Positions 27,169 to 35,551 of a stretch of 64,000 nucleotides of DNA are shown piece by piece. The stretch is from assembly GCF_900091655.1 (NCBI RefSeq), contig NZ_LT594621.1, positions 1,922,001-1,986,000 on the forward strand. Reading direction: 5' to 3'. The translations under genes and the position numbers were made by a program. The DNA comes from Culturomica massiliensis. GTDB taxonomy: Bacteria > Bacteroidota > Bacteroidia > Bacteroidales > Marinifilaceae. Position 1 is the first letter of the stretch, and the number at the start of each line of letters is the position of its first letter. A model generated the notes under the pieces. The model searched no databases and had not been told where the DNA came from. It saw only the letters and a list, made by a program, of their open reading frames with translations.

Positions 27169-29901
27169 ATGAGCACTAAGTACGTTTACACATTCGGAGA
27201 CGGAAAAGCTGAAGGTAAAGCAGACATGAAAAATCTGCTTGGTGGTAAAGGTGCCAACCTGGCAGAAATGAACCTTATCGGTCTGCCTGTACCTGCAGGT
27301 TTCACGATCACAACTGAAGTTTGTACCCTTTACAATCAGCAAGGAAAAGACGCTGTTATCAAATTAATCGAAAACGACGTTAAAGCCGGAATTGCACACA
27401 TGGAAAAAATCATGAATGCCAAATTCGGTTCTAAAGGCGAAGCTTTCCCGTTAATGGTATCTGTACGTTCTGGTGCCCGTGTTTCCATGCCGGGTATGAT
27501 GGACACTGTATTAAACCTGGGTATCAATGACGACGCCGTGAAATTATTGGCTGAAAAATCAGGCAATGCCCGCTTCGCATGGGACTCTTACCGTCGTTTC
27601 ATCCAGATGTATGGTGATGTTGTAATGGGTGTTGCTGCCGGTAAAGGCGAGCACAATCCGTTTGAAGTGGAAATCGACAAGCTGAAAGAAGCTAAACATA
27701 TCAAAAACGATACGGACTTTACGGTAGAAGACTTACAGGTATTGGTTGAAAACTTCAAGAAAGTGGTAAAAACCAAAACCGGAAAAGATTTCCCGACTTG
27801 TCCGTGGGAACAATTATGGGGTGCTGTTTGCGCCGTATTCGATTCATGGATGACCGAACGTGCCGTTCTGTATCGCCAATTGAATCAAATTCCTGAAGAA
27901 TGGGGAACTGCCGTTAACGTACAGTCTATGGTTTACGGTAACATGGGTAACAATTCGGCTACCGGTGTTGCATTCAGCCGTGACGCTGCTACCGGAGAGG
28001 ATATCTTCAACGGAGAGTATCTGATCGATGCACAGGGAGAAGACGTTGTTGCCGGTATTCGTACCCCGCAGGAAATCACTATCGAAGGTTCACGTCGTTG
28101 GGCTAAACTGCAAGGAGTATCCGAAGAAGAACGTAAAACCAAATTCCCGTCATTGGAAGAATCTATGCCGGAAGCGTACGCTTCTTTAAATGCTGTTCAG
28201 GAAAAATTGGAAGATCATTTCCGGGATATGCAGGACATGGAATTTACCATCCAGGACGGTAAATTATGGATGTTGCAGACCCGTAACGGAAAACGTACCG
28301 GTGCTGCCATGGTGAAAATGGCTGTAGACATGCTGAAACAAGGTATGATCGATGAAAAAACGGCTTTGTTACGTCAGGAACCGGCTAAATTGGACGAACT
28401 CCTTCACCCGGTATTCAATAAAGAAGCATTGAAAAAAGCACACACCATTACCAAAGGTTTACCTGCATCTCCGGGGGCTGCCTGCGGTCGTGTCGTATTC
28501 TTCGCTGACGAAGCAGAAGAATGGAAAAACAGAGGTGAAAAAGTAGTTTTGGTGCGTTTGGAAACTTCTCCGGAAGACCTGCGCGGTATGAATGTATCCG
28601 AAGGTATCCTGACTGCCCGTGGAGGTATGACTTCCCACGCTGCTGTTGTTGCCCGCGGTATGGGTAAATGCTGTGTATCCGGTGCCGGAGACATCGTTGT
28701 CGACTATGCTAAGCGTAATTTCAGCGTTAACGGAACCTGCGTAAAAGAAGGCGATTGGATTTCTCTGAACGGTTCTACCGGTGAGGTTTACCTCGGAAAA
28801 GTGGAAACCGAAGACGCTACTTTGGATGAAGACTTCACTGCGATCATGAACTTAGCAGAAAAATATACCCGGATGTATGTACGCACGAATGCCGATACCC
28901 CGAAAGATGCCCGCAAAGCCCGTGATTTCGGTGCTAAAGGTGTCGGCCTTTGCCGTACGGAACACATGTTCTTTGAAGGACACCGTATCGATGCTATGCG
29001 TGAAATGATCCTTTCTGACACAGTAGAAGGACGCCGCGATGCTTTGAACAAGATCCTGCCGATGCAGAGAGGTGATTTCGAAGGTATCCTTGAAGCTATG
29101 AACGGACTGGGCGTTACCATCCGCTTGCTCGACCCGCCTTTGCATGAATTTACGCCGAACGAACCGGCTTCACAACAATATATGGCTCAGAAATTGGGAA
29201 TTCCGGCAGAACGCATCAAAGAAAAAGTAGATGCTCTGCATGAATTCAACCCGATGTTGGGTCACCGTGGTTGCCGTTTGGGTGTTACCTATCCGGAAAT
29301 TACCGAAATGCAGGCCCGTGCCATCATCGAAGCTGCCTGCAATTTGAAACAACGTGGCCTGGATCCTCGTCCGGAAATCATGGTTCCGTTGGTAGGAACT
29401 GTAAAAGAGTTGAAACAACAGGCTGAAATCATCCGCCGTGTTGCCGCTCAGGTTTTCGAAGAAAAAGGATGTAAAGTAGACTATAAAGTAGGTACGATGA
29501 TTGAAATCCCGCGTGCCGCTATCACCGCCGATCAGATCGCAGAAGTGGCAGAGTTCTTCTCATTCGGTACCAACGACCTGACACAGATGACCTTCGGTTA
29601 CTCTCGTGACGATGCCGGCAAATTCTTACCGGAATACATCAAGAAAGGTATCCTGAAAACCGATCCGTTTGCCGTATTGGATCAGGAAGGTGTAGGCCGT
29701 TTGGTTGAAATGGGTGTTCGTCTGGGACGTAAAACCAATCCGGACCTGAAAGTAGGTATTTGCGGAGAACATGGTGGAGAACCTTCATCGGTTATCTTCT
29801 GCGACTCTGTAAACATGGACTATGTAAGCTGCTCACCGTTCCGTGTGCCCATCGCCCGCGTAGCTGCTGCTCAGGCTGCTATCATGCATGCTAAAAAGTA
29901 A
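27169..29901 (+). CDS. ppdK: Pyruvate, phosphate dikinase
   Basis: 910 aa, full length. It interconverts pyruvate + ATP + phosphate and phosphoenolpyruvate + AMP + pyrophosphate, and in anaerobes often works in glycolysis with pyrophosphate. N-terminal ATP-grasp domain (LLGGKGANLAEMNLIGLPVP, SVRSGARVSMPGMMDTVLN), phosphohistidine domain with catalytic His in GGMTSHAAVVARGMGKCCVS, and a C-terminal PEP-binding TIM barrel (VGLCRTEHMFF, MLGHRGCRLGVTYPE, FSFGTNDLTQMTFGYSRDDA, VGICGEHGG with the catalytic Cys). Its codon choice (many CGT, GGT and CTG) suggests high expression. Its last 15 codons and terminator are duplicated at 40748-40849, marking the insertion site of the integrative element, but the gene itself is intact. 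Confidence 0.97.
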   Translation: MSTKYVYTFGDGKAEGKADMKNLLGGKGANLAEMNLIGLPVPAGFTITTEVCTLYNQQGKDAVIKLIENDVKAGIAHMEKIMNAKFGSKGEAFPLMVSVRSGARVSMPGMMDTVLNLGINDDAVKLLAEKSGNARFAWDSYRRFIQMYGDVVMGVAAGKGEHNPFEVEIDKLKEAKHIKNDTDFTVEDLQVLVENFKKVVKTKTGKDFPTCPWEQLWGAVCAVFDSWMTERAVLYRQLNQIPEEWGTAVNVQSMVYGNMGNNSATGVAFSRDAATGEDIFNGEYLIDAQGEDVVAGIRTPQEITIEGSRRWAKLQGVSEEERKTKFPSLEESMPEAYASLNAVQEKLEDHFRDMQDMEFTIQDGKLWMLQTRNGKRTGAAMVKMAVDMLKQGMIDEKTALLRQEPAKLDELLHPVFNKEALKKAHTITKGLPASPGAACGRVVFFADEAEEWKNRGEKVVLVRLETSPEDLRGMNVSEGILTARGGMTSHAAVVARGMGKCCVSGAGDIVVDYAKRNFSVNGTCVKEGDWISLNGSTGEVYLGKVETEDATLDEDFTAIMNLAEKYTRMYVRTNADTPKDARKARDFGAKGVGLCRTEHMFFEGHRIDAMREMILSDTVEGRRDALNKILPMQRGDFEGILEAMNGLGVTIRLLDPPLHEFTPNEPASQQYMAQKLGIPAERIKEKVDALHEFNPMLGHRGCRLGVTYPEITEMQARAIIEAACNLKQRGLDPRPEIMVPLVGTVKELKQQAEIIRRVAAQVFEEKGCKVDYKVGTMIEIPRAAITADQIAEVAEFFSFGTNDLTQMTFGYSRDDAGKFLPEYIKKGILKTDPFAVLDQEGVGRLVEMGVRLGRKTNPDLKVGICGEHGGEPSSVIFCDSVNMDYVSCSPFRVPIARVAAAQAAIMHAKK

Positions 29902-29939
29902 TATCGAATATTACACCCTCAAATAGCAAGGACTTCCCG
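29854..29939 (+). repeat. Left 86-bp direct repeat (attL)
   Basis: Identical base for base to 40748-40833. It covers the last 15 codons of ppdK plus its stop, the short intergenic stretch and the 5' arm of the terminator stem (ending GACTTCCCG). After it come loop AAAC (29940-29943) and the 3' arm CGGGAAGTCCTT (29944-29955). Confidence 0.95.
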
Positions 29940-29958
29940 AAACCGGGAAGTCCTTTTT
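29928..29958 (+). terminator. ppdK terminator, also the probable integrase core site
   Basis: AAGGACTTCCCG - AAAC - CGGGAAGTCCTT followed by T residues: a perfect 12-bp stem. The inverted arms with a short spacer look like the core-type binding sites of a tyrosine recombinase, and the direct repeat between element ends stops exactly at this spacer. Confidence 0.85.
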
Positions 29959-29990
29959 CTATGGGGTCATATAGGGATTTCAGAGGAAAT

Positions 29991-30036
29991 GTTTACACAT
30001 TGTTTACACCAAATTGATGAAATGTTTACACCAAAA
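29991..30036 (+). repeat. Arm-type repeats upstream of the integrase
   Basis: GTTTACACAT (29991), GTTTACACCAAA (30002-30013) and GTTTACACCAAA (30024-30035) lie in direct orientation just inside the left end. One further exact copy and one degenerate copy (GTTTACAAA) lie inside the right end at 40702-40724. Repeats at both ends of an integrated element near the integrase gene fit integrase arm-binding sites and may also repress the integrase promoter. Confidence 0.65.
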
Positions 30037-30069
30037 TACAATCTGTAAACAAATATAAACCAATCAATT

Positions 30070-31278
30070 ATGGCAAATTTCAAAATATGTGTCAGGAAGA
30101 AAAGAACAGATAATCTGTACCCTGTTTACATCAGAATCACTCATCATAGAAAAACCGCATATATCAAAACAGAAAAGGTAGTAGATAAATCAGGTATCAG
30201 GAAAGGAGAAGTCAAAGACACAGAAGTACTATCCTACTGTACAAACCTTATCAAAGCTTATAATTCGAAACTTAATCAAAAGGATATTAGTTTATGGACT
30301 GTCAATAAGGTAGTCAATTTCTTAGAAAATGAAGATAAAGATATATCTTTCTCTGACTATGCCAGAAAATATATTTTTGAAATGGCAAGCCTCAGAAAGA
30401 TGGAAAGGAATTCTAAAAACTACAAATGGGCTTATCAATCTTTAGAAAGATTTGCTAACAATGAAAATATAATGTTTTCAAGACTGACAAGCAAATTTAT
30501 TCAAGACTGGATAAATTCTTTAGCCAATACCAATAGAGCAAAAGAAATGTATCCTATCTGTATCAGGATGATTTTCAATGCAGCCCTTGAAGAGTTCAAT
30601 GATTATGACCATGATATTATCCGAATTAAAACCAATCCTTTCAGAAAGATTGAAATCCCTAAAGCTGACACTCCCACAAAAAGAGCTTTAGAAATACCTG
30701 TATTACAAGCCTTTTTTAATGGCTCCATGCCTATGACAAAGTACTTATCTTCTAGAACAGAAATAAGCAGGGATGTTGCAGAAATGGTATTCTGTCTGGT
30801 AGGAATGAATACAGCAGATTTATATGAATTAAAAAAAGAGAACCTAAAGGGAGATTTACTATGCTACCATAGACAGAAAACCAAAAAGCACAGAAGTGAT
30901 GGGGCATATCTGGAAATCAAAATACCTCTCAGAATACAGCACTTGTTTGAAAAGTATAAATCAGACAATGAGTATTTACTCAACTTCAATTATAGGTATC
31001 AGGACAGTAATACATTCAATACAAATGTAAATGGAGGTCTAAAAGTCTATTGTAAAGCAAATAATCTTCCCCCTATATGTATCTATAATTTCAGACATTC
31101 ATGGGCTACCATTGCTCAAAATAACTGCCATGCAAGCACAGAGGAAGTAGGTTTTGCTTTAAATCACTCTTCTGCTCACAGAATAACAGAAGGCTATATT
31201 AAGAAAGACTACTCTCCTATCAGTGTACTTAATGAAAAGGTCATTACTTGTGTGTTTGGAAATTGTCTCCAGAAGTGA
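30070..31278 (+). CDS. Tyrosine recombinase (integrase)
   Basis: 402 aa. N-terminal arm-binding region (about 1-90), SAM-like core-binding domain (about 93-190, ISFSDYARKYIFEMASLRKM) and C-terminal catalytic domain (about 205-390). Catalytic residues seen: Arg342 in NFRHSWAT, His366 in ALNHSSAH and Tyr376 in TEGYIKKD. The first catalytic Arg is replaced by Asn247 in VGMNTADLYELKK, and the box-II His position is Tyr339. Loss of the first Arg is known in some Bacteroidetes integrases such as IntDOT. It sits at the left end, reading inward, beside repeated GTTTACACCAAA sites, so it is the enzyme that integrates this element at ppdK. Confidence 0.92.
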   Translation: MANFKICVRKKRTDNLYPVYIRITHHRKTAYIKTEKVVDKSGIRKGEVKDTEVLSYCTNLIKAYNSKLNQKDISLWTVNKVVNFLENEDKDISFSDYARKYIFEMASLRKMERNSKNYKWAYQSLERFANNENIMFSRLTSKFIQDWINSLANTNRAKEMYPICIRMIFNAALEEFNDYDHDIIRIKTNPFRKIEIPKADTPTKRALEIPVLQAFFNGSMPMTKYLSSRTEISRDVAEMVFCLVGMNTADLYELKKENLKGDLLCYHRQKTKKHRSDGAYLEIKIPLRIQHLFEKYKSDNEYLLNFNYRYQDSNTFNTNVNGGLKVYCKANNLPPICIYNFRHSWATIAQNNCHASTEEVGFALNHSSAHRITEGYIKKDYSPISVLNEKVITCVFGNCLQK

Positions 31279-31629
31279 GTAAAAAAAGAATCTCTGTAAT
31301 CAGCTTGATAATAGAGATTTCTTTATTTATTTTCAAAAGATTAAAAATATATTTTCAAATTTATTTGTTTTTATAAAAAAAATACTGTCCTTTGCAAAAC
31401 TTTTCTGGCTAGTAGTTATTTTTATACTACAATGCCTAGTGTACTCCGAGAGGTGGCAAGAAGCAATACCTCTGAGTAAAATTCATAAAATTTTTGTGGG
31501 AAGAAAAGAAATGTATGCTTGTATGTGGCTGTACAGGTAAGTTATATCTTTTTGTCGAATTTCCTACCTTACTCCTTAAAAGGAGTGAAATAGTTTTTCG
31601 ACAGTATTATTAATTTAAAAATAAATAAA
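31279..31629 (+). promoter_or_regulatory. Non-coding stretch with inverted repeats between integrase and helicase genes
   Basis: No gene is seen. AATCTCT / AGAGATT (31289-31319) followed by a T-rich run probably terminates integrase transcription. CTCCGAGAGGT (about 31446) can pair with ACCTCTGAG (about 31471). At 31552-31603, TTGTCGAA and TTCGACA enclose an inner perfect stem ACTCCTT-AA-AAGGAGT. A 53-bp relative of this last structure occurs at 34673-34725. Confidence 0.55.
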
Positions 31630-33522
31630 ATGAAAAAGTATTTATCAAAAAAAGAGCAAAGTCTTTCTACTCATGAGATAGGTGGAAAGACTGTGATTAC
31701 TGCACCTACTGGAGCAGTATATCTCAGTGAGTTTATGACGACATTACCAGCGGGTATTTTAAACAAAAAGGAAACAGGCTGTGGGGCAACCACTGTTGTA
31801 CTGGAGAATGAAGAAAATATTATTATCGCTTGCCCTACGAGACAATTAATAAATAATAAAGTGGCTCAATATCCCAACGAAAGATGCCATCATAAACTTT
31901 TTGCAGTTCAAAAGGGAGTTGGACAAAGAGATATTGAAAAATATATCGAAGAATGCCAAGGGAAACAACCCGTGAAAATAATGGTTACATATGATTCTTT
32001 TCCAAGAGTATATGCTGTAATGAAGCAGCAATCTATTAAATGCAAAATTGTCGTGGATGAATATCAGGAAATCTTGGATGCTTATATTTATAGAAATGCT
32101 GCGATAAGGAATTTATTGAATGAACTGAAAGATATTTCAAATGTGACTTATCTTTCTGCAACCCCAATCCCATATAAATGGAAACCATCAGAACTTGAAG
32201 GATTGCCTGAACATGAGATAGAATGGGAAAATTCTGTCAGGATAATGCCCTTTAGAATACAGTCAAATCACCCATTAGCTATAGTTGCCAATATTATCAG
32301 AAATCATAAATTGGGACATCCTTTTGAACTGAGAGGTAATAAAGTTGAAGAATATTTCTTTTTTGTAAACTCAGTATCTGCAATTAAGGGCATCATAAAA
32401 TCAGCAGGATTATCTCCCAATGAAGTGAAAATTATATGTGCCAAGAATGAAATCAATAAAAAGAAATTAGAGGGTTTTACTATTGGGGAGGCAAATGGTA
32501 AAAATAAAACTTTTACTTTCTGTACTAAAACAGCTTTTTATGGAGCAGATTTTTATTCCAAAGCAGGATTAGTAGTTATTGCAAGTGAAGGATATGCAAA
32601 AAGTTCTCTTTTAGATATATCAACAGATATCGTACAGATAGCTGGAAGAATCAGAACCAAAGAAAATCCTTTTAAAAATGTTATCCTTCATATATATAAC
32701 ACAGGAATTATGTGTGAAAGTAGAAAAGAGTATGAAGAAAAATTGAATAGGAGATTAGTTAGTGCTGAAAGGACAATTGAGGCATATCACAATCTTAGAG
32801 ATGATTTGAAAACTGTTATAGTAGAAAAAATAAGGCTCGATGATCCAGAAGAATTTGCTTGTTATAATGCAGAAGAAAAAAAAGTTGAGATAGATAAAAT
32901 GAAAATTGCCCATGCGCAGTACAAATTTGAAACTATTGATGATATTTATTCTAACGGAATTTCATTAAGAGAAGCATATTTGAAAGCAGGATATGATATT
33001 GAAGATGAAAATTCTTGGGAGCAAAACATACATAATAATATTTATTTTGGAATGGGTGAAAGTAATTTTGAGGTACTTTATAAAATGTATTCAAAAGAAA
33101 GGAAAGAGCATCCAGTTGCAATGTCAGATTTAGCTAAAGATATTGAAATGCAAAATGATATTATTCCTTTTGCATATAATGTATTAGGTGATGAGATAGT
33201 AGCAGAATTGAAGTATGATGAAATTGAAATCAGAAATATGGCACACTTCAAATTACCTGAAACTCAGGCTGCATTACAAGAGGAGTTGAGTATTACATTT
33301 AAAGAAGGCCATAGATACTCTCTGAAAGAAATAAAATATCAGCTTGGATTATGCTTCCAAAAATTGAGAATAGATATTACAGCAAAAGCAAGTTTGATTA
33401 AACAGTATTTTAACGTTAGAAAAGTTAAAATATCAGATTTTGGTAAGAGGATTGATGGCTTTGAAATTCTAAACAAGATGTTTTTTACCCTTGGTTGGAA
33501 AGTCAAAAATGCTAAATTCTAA
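31630..33522 (+). CDS. SF2 helicase-like protein of the element
   Basis: 630 aa. Helicase superfamily 2 motifs are present: motif I GCGATT at residues 50-55, motif II DEYQ at 143-146, motif III YLSATPIP at 174-181, and motif VI QIAGRIRT at about 336-343. Motif I lacks the usual P-loop lysine (GxGKT has become GCGATT), a variant I associate with some phage-like Bacteroidetes helicases from memory. The last 250 residues have no domain I recognise. No partner nuclease, methylase or primase is adjacent. It may support element replication, or be cargo. ATP hydrolysis is uncertain given the P-loop change. The stop is followed by a good terminator. Confidence 0.75.
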   Translation: MKKYLSKKEQSLSTHEIGGKTVITAPTGAVYLSEFMTTLPAGILNKKETGCGATTVVLENEENIIIACPTRQLINNKVAQYPNERCHHKLFAVQKGVGQRDIEKYIEECQGKQPVKIMVTYDSFPRVYAVMKQQSIKCKIVVDEYQEILDAYIYRNAAIRNLLNELKDISNVTYLSATPIPYKWKPSELEGLPEHEIEWENSVRIMPFRIQSNHPLAIVANIIRNHKLGHPFELRGNKVEEYFFFVNSVSAIKGIIKSAGLSPNEVKIICAKNEINKKKLEGFTIGEANGKNKTFTFCTKTAFYGADFYSKAGLVVIASEGYAKSSLLDISTDIVQIAGRIRTKENPFKNVILHIYNTGIMCESRKEYEEKLNRRLVSAERTIEAYHNLRDDLKTVIVEKIRLDDPEEFACYNAEEKKVEIDKMKIAHAQYKFETIDDIYSNGISLREAYLKAGYDIEDENSWEQNIHNNIYFGMGESNFEVLYKMYSKERKEHPVAMSDLAKDIEMQNDIIPFAYNVLGDEIVAELKYDEIEIRNMAHFKLPETQAALQEELSITFKEGHRYSLKEIKYQLGLCFQKLRIDITAKASLIKQYFNVRKVKISDFGKRIDGFEILNKMFFTLGWKVKNAKF

Positions 33523-33571
33523 ATATTGTGCTATATAAAATGTAATTTGTAAGAATTGGCATCTACTCATA

Positions 33572-33608
33572 ATCCCCTGTTTTCACCACAAAGCAGGGGA
33601 TATTTTTA
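33572..33608 (+). terminator. Terminator of the helicase-like gene
   Basis: ATCCCCTG (33572-33579) and CAGGGGAT (33594-33601) form a perfect 8-bp stem with a 14-nt loop, followed by ATTTTTAT. Confidence 0.7.
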
Positions 33609-33774
33609 TATAGTCCTAGGGTAATGTATAACAGGTCTTACTGACAAAAATCTCATTTCTAAATTTTTTTCTGATATTTTTTTATTTCCAAGAGCAATGT
33701 GTACGCCAACCACACCTCCCCCATCACTCGGCAGGTGGGGATAGTCCCCTATGCAACAATAAAAAATTACAATT

Positions 33775-34047
33775 ATGGAAAGAAACTTGAAGTTCTTAAA
33801 GACAATGAGTGTCGCTGAGTTTAAAGCACAGCACAATGTAGAAAAGATCGAAGTGAAAAAAAATGAACACACTGGCAAATGCTTCTTTGTCTATGGCTTT
33901 GAAACTGGTGCTTGTTCTAAAAAGGCAGAATCAGGAGAATTAACAACTCCTGTAATCTCAGAAGTATGTTCTGCTGAAACTGGGGATATGTTCTTTTTAT
34001 TGCATCAGCAAGGAGAAGGAGGGGCTACTATATTAGCAACTCTATAG
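33775..34047 (+). CDS. Small hypothetical protein of the element
   Basis: 90 aa, soluble. I do not recognise a family. Sequence starts MERNLKFLKTMSVAEFKA and contains GKCFFVYGFETGACS and ETGDMFFLLHQQGEGGATIL, a short alternating beta pattern. It has its own terminator 25 bp downstream and a G/C-rich hairpin-like leader upstream (CCCCA / TGGGG at about 33720-33740), so it is expressed separately from its neighbours, perhaps strongly. It lies between the helicase and RadC genes. Confidence 0.65.
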   Translation: MERNLKFLKTMSVAEFKAQHNVEKIEVKKNEHTGKCFFVYGFETGACSKKAESGELTTPVISEVCSAETGDMFFLLHQQGEGGATILATL

Positions 34048-34071
34048 GAACTAATGAATATACTCCAGGAG

Positions 34072-34104
34072 AGCAGTCGGGTGATAAACCTGACTGCTTT
34101 TTTT
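34072..34104 (+). terminator. Terminator after the 90-aa gene
   Basis: AGCAGTCGGG and CCTGACTGCT pair (one G-T) around TGATAAA and are followed by seven T. Confidence 0.8.
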
Positions 34105-34136
34105 ATGATAGAATAACCTTAATATAACACTGAATT

Positions 34137-34589
34137 ATGAAACAAGTGAGTGAAATTGCTATCAGCTATAAACCTAAAGTAAGAGCATCAGAAAGATATA
34201 CCATTCATTGCTCCAAAGATGCCTATGAACTATTAATAAAGGAGGCTTTCAATGCTGATACACTGGAATACAAGGAATATTTAAAACTAATATTACTTAA
34301 CAATGCAAATAAGGTCTTAGGTATTACAACTATTTCAGAAGGAGGGATGGATAGTACAATTGTTGATGTCAGGTTGATACTGCAAACTGCTTTATTAACT
34401 CATAGTTCAAGTATTATCCTTGCTCATAACCATCCAGCAGGTAATATACTACCAAGCAATAATGATGATGTAATGACTAAAAAAATACAAGAAGCTGCCC
34501 AACAAATAAATATCAAATTATATGACCATTTAATTGTTACGAGGGATAATTATTATAGTTATTCTGATGAAAGGAAAATAAGACAATAA
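34137..34589 (+). CDS. RadC-family JAB/MPN domain protein
   Basis: 150 aa, essentially a stand-alone RadC C-terminal domain. The JAMM metal motif is intact: ILAHNHPAGNILPSNNDD (HxH, Ser and Asp). The C-terminal block IKLYDHLIVTRDNYYSYSD matches the family pattern. The N-terminal helix-hairpin-helix part of full-length RadC is absent, the usual situation for mobile-element copies in Bacteroidetes. Its biochemical role is not settled. The domain resembles deubiquitinase-type metalloproteases and is often linked to DNA repair or anti-restriction regions. Confidence 0.9.
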   Translation: MKQVSEIAISYKPKVRASERYTIHCSKDAYELLIKEAFNADTLEYKEYLKLILLNNANKVLGITTISEGGMDSTIVDVRLILQTALLTHSSSIILAHNHPAGNILPSNNDDVMTKKIQEAAQQINIKLYDHLIVTRDNYYSYSDERKIRQ

Positions 34590-34672
34590 GAATACATTAA
34601 TTATTATAGAATATTCATATTCCTTCTGGAATCTCATTCATTTCTTATCCATTATGCTAGGAAAAAATGTAT

Positions 34673-34725
34673 TGTCGAAAAAAATATGATATACCTTATA
34701 GGGATAGAATAGAAAAATTCGACAT
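34673..34725. repeat. TTGTCGAA/TTCGACA paired element, copy 2
   Basis: TTGTCGAA and TTCGACA are 53 bp end to end, with an inner imperfect stem TATACC-TTATA-GGGATA. The copy at 31552-31603 is 52 bp end to end with an inner stem in the same position, and both share a GAATAG/GAAATAG block right of the inner stem. They may be operators, recombination sites or origin elements. Confidence 0.55.
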
Positions 34726-34919
34726 TGCTCACTTATGTAATATAATTATATAATCTAAATGAACAAATGTATTCACTTCTCCTATAATAATAAATTAAAG
34801 TGAGTACATCTGTCACGAGGATATATGGGAATGATGTTTTTTCCAGTTTATCACCAATTCTCCCTTCTAGAGTAGCTAAGGATGCCTGTATTTAATTTGT
34901 ATAAATAAAAGCCAGTAAA

Positions 34920-34997
34920 ATGAATTTAATTGTAAAAACTGTTATCCTACTAATTATTTGTGTGATTGTGATGTGCATAATAGCCAGAGATGAATAA
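34920..34997 (+). CDS. Possible 25-residue single-span membrane peptide
   Basis: ATG at 34920 opens 25 codons ending TAA at 34997. The product starts MNLIVKTVILLIICVIVMC and ends IIARDE: one transmembrane helix with a charged C-terminus. The size and shape resemble type I toxin peptides or small membrane regulators. There is no clear ribosome-binding site, and chance occurrence in AT-rich DNA is possible. Confidence 0.3.
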   Translation: MNLIVKTVILLIICVIVMCIIARDE

Positions 34998-35349
34998 AGA
35001 ACAATATCCTTGTATTGTGTTTTATTATGTTGTAAGCCTCAGTTCTTTGATTAAGAATTGGAGCTTTAAAATTGAAAAATAATGAGAATCAGAGATATGT
35101 AATATAATTTTATGGTATATTTACCATTGATGATCATATAATAAGGAAGTGCTTCATCTACTTTCTATACTATATGACAAACATACAAGGATATAAGCTC
35201 ATGCCTATGGTGCTGATATGGATTTGAATTTATTTTTATTTAAAAGTAGCTTTCAAATAACTATTTATTTATGCAAATTTTTAACTTTGCAAAATGATCA
35301 GTTAAATGATTGCTAATGAAATAAAAGTTTAATCAAGACATATTAGAAA

Positions 35350-35543
35350 AAGAAGTGTTTGCTTCTTACTTGTGAAGTCCTAAAATCACCACTTTGAAGA
35401 CTAACAATCACAACAGTAGGTAAGTGAATGCTCGCATCATAAGGTGTGGGCTTTCCTTGTTTGTGATTGTAGGTGTTGTGGTGATACCTTGGACTCAGCA
35501 GGAAAGTACCACACCTTCTTTTTGTAGTATGGCTACAAAAAGA
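35350..35543 (+). ncRNA. Highly structured leader or small RNA
   Basis: Starting about 55 nt after a TAACTTTG -7 element: AAGAAG-TGTTTG-CTTCTT (35350-35367), ACTT-GTG-AAGT (35368-35378), an outer stem ATCACCAC / GTGGTGAT (35385-35392 with 35478-35485) enclosing ACAATCACAA / TTGTGATTGT (35404-35413 with 35461-35470), a crossing stem AAGGTGTGG plus CTTTCC (35441-35456) with GGAAAG plus CCACACCTT (35501-35517), and a terminal hairpin TCTTTTTGTAG-TATGG-CTACAAAAAGA (35517-35543) 8 bp before the next ATG. The crossing pair would make a pseudoknot or an alternative fold, as in an attenuator or riboswitch-like leader. It matches no RNA family I know. Confidence 0.5.
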
Positions 35544-35551
35544 AAAATTAC

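Larger units (their letters stand above)
34590..35551 (+). other. Non-coding region with structured DNA/RNA signals
   Basis: About 960 bp without a gene of normal size. It contains: a TTGTCGAA/TTCGACA paired element (34673-34725); a possible 25-codon hydrophobic ORF (34920-34997); a hairpin TCAGTTCTT / AAGAATTGG near 35039-35062; a perfect -7 element TAACTTTG at 35282-35289; and a highly structured leader at 35350-35543. The size, AT content and repeats suggest a regulatory or replication-origin role. Confidence 0.55.

Noticed and set aside
27588..29418. Several long open frames on the minus strand inside ppdK
   Set aside because: They are antisense shadows of a highly biased, strongly coding gene and show no domain.
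33606..33878. Minus-strand open frame of 90 codons overlapping the small element protein
   Set aside because: It runs across a leader with its own promoter-like and hairpin features and has no start context or domain. The plus-strand gene has a dedicated terminator.
31630..34589. Known defence system (restriction-modification, BREX, DISARM, Zorya)
   Set aside because: A helicase-like protein plus RadC without methylase, nuclease or other marker proteins does not match any of these.
35340..35551. Retron msr-msd region
   Set aside because: Nested inverted repeats are suggestive, but no reverse transcriptase gene is present in the element or the window.
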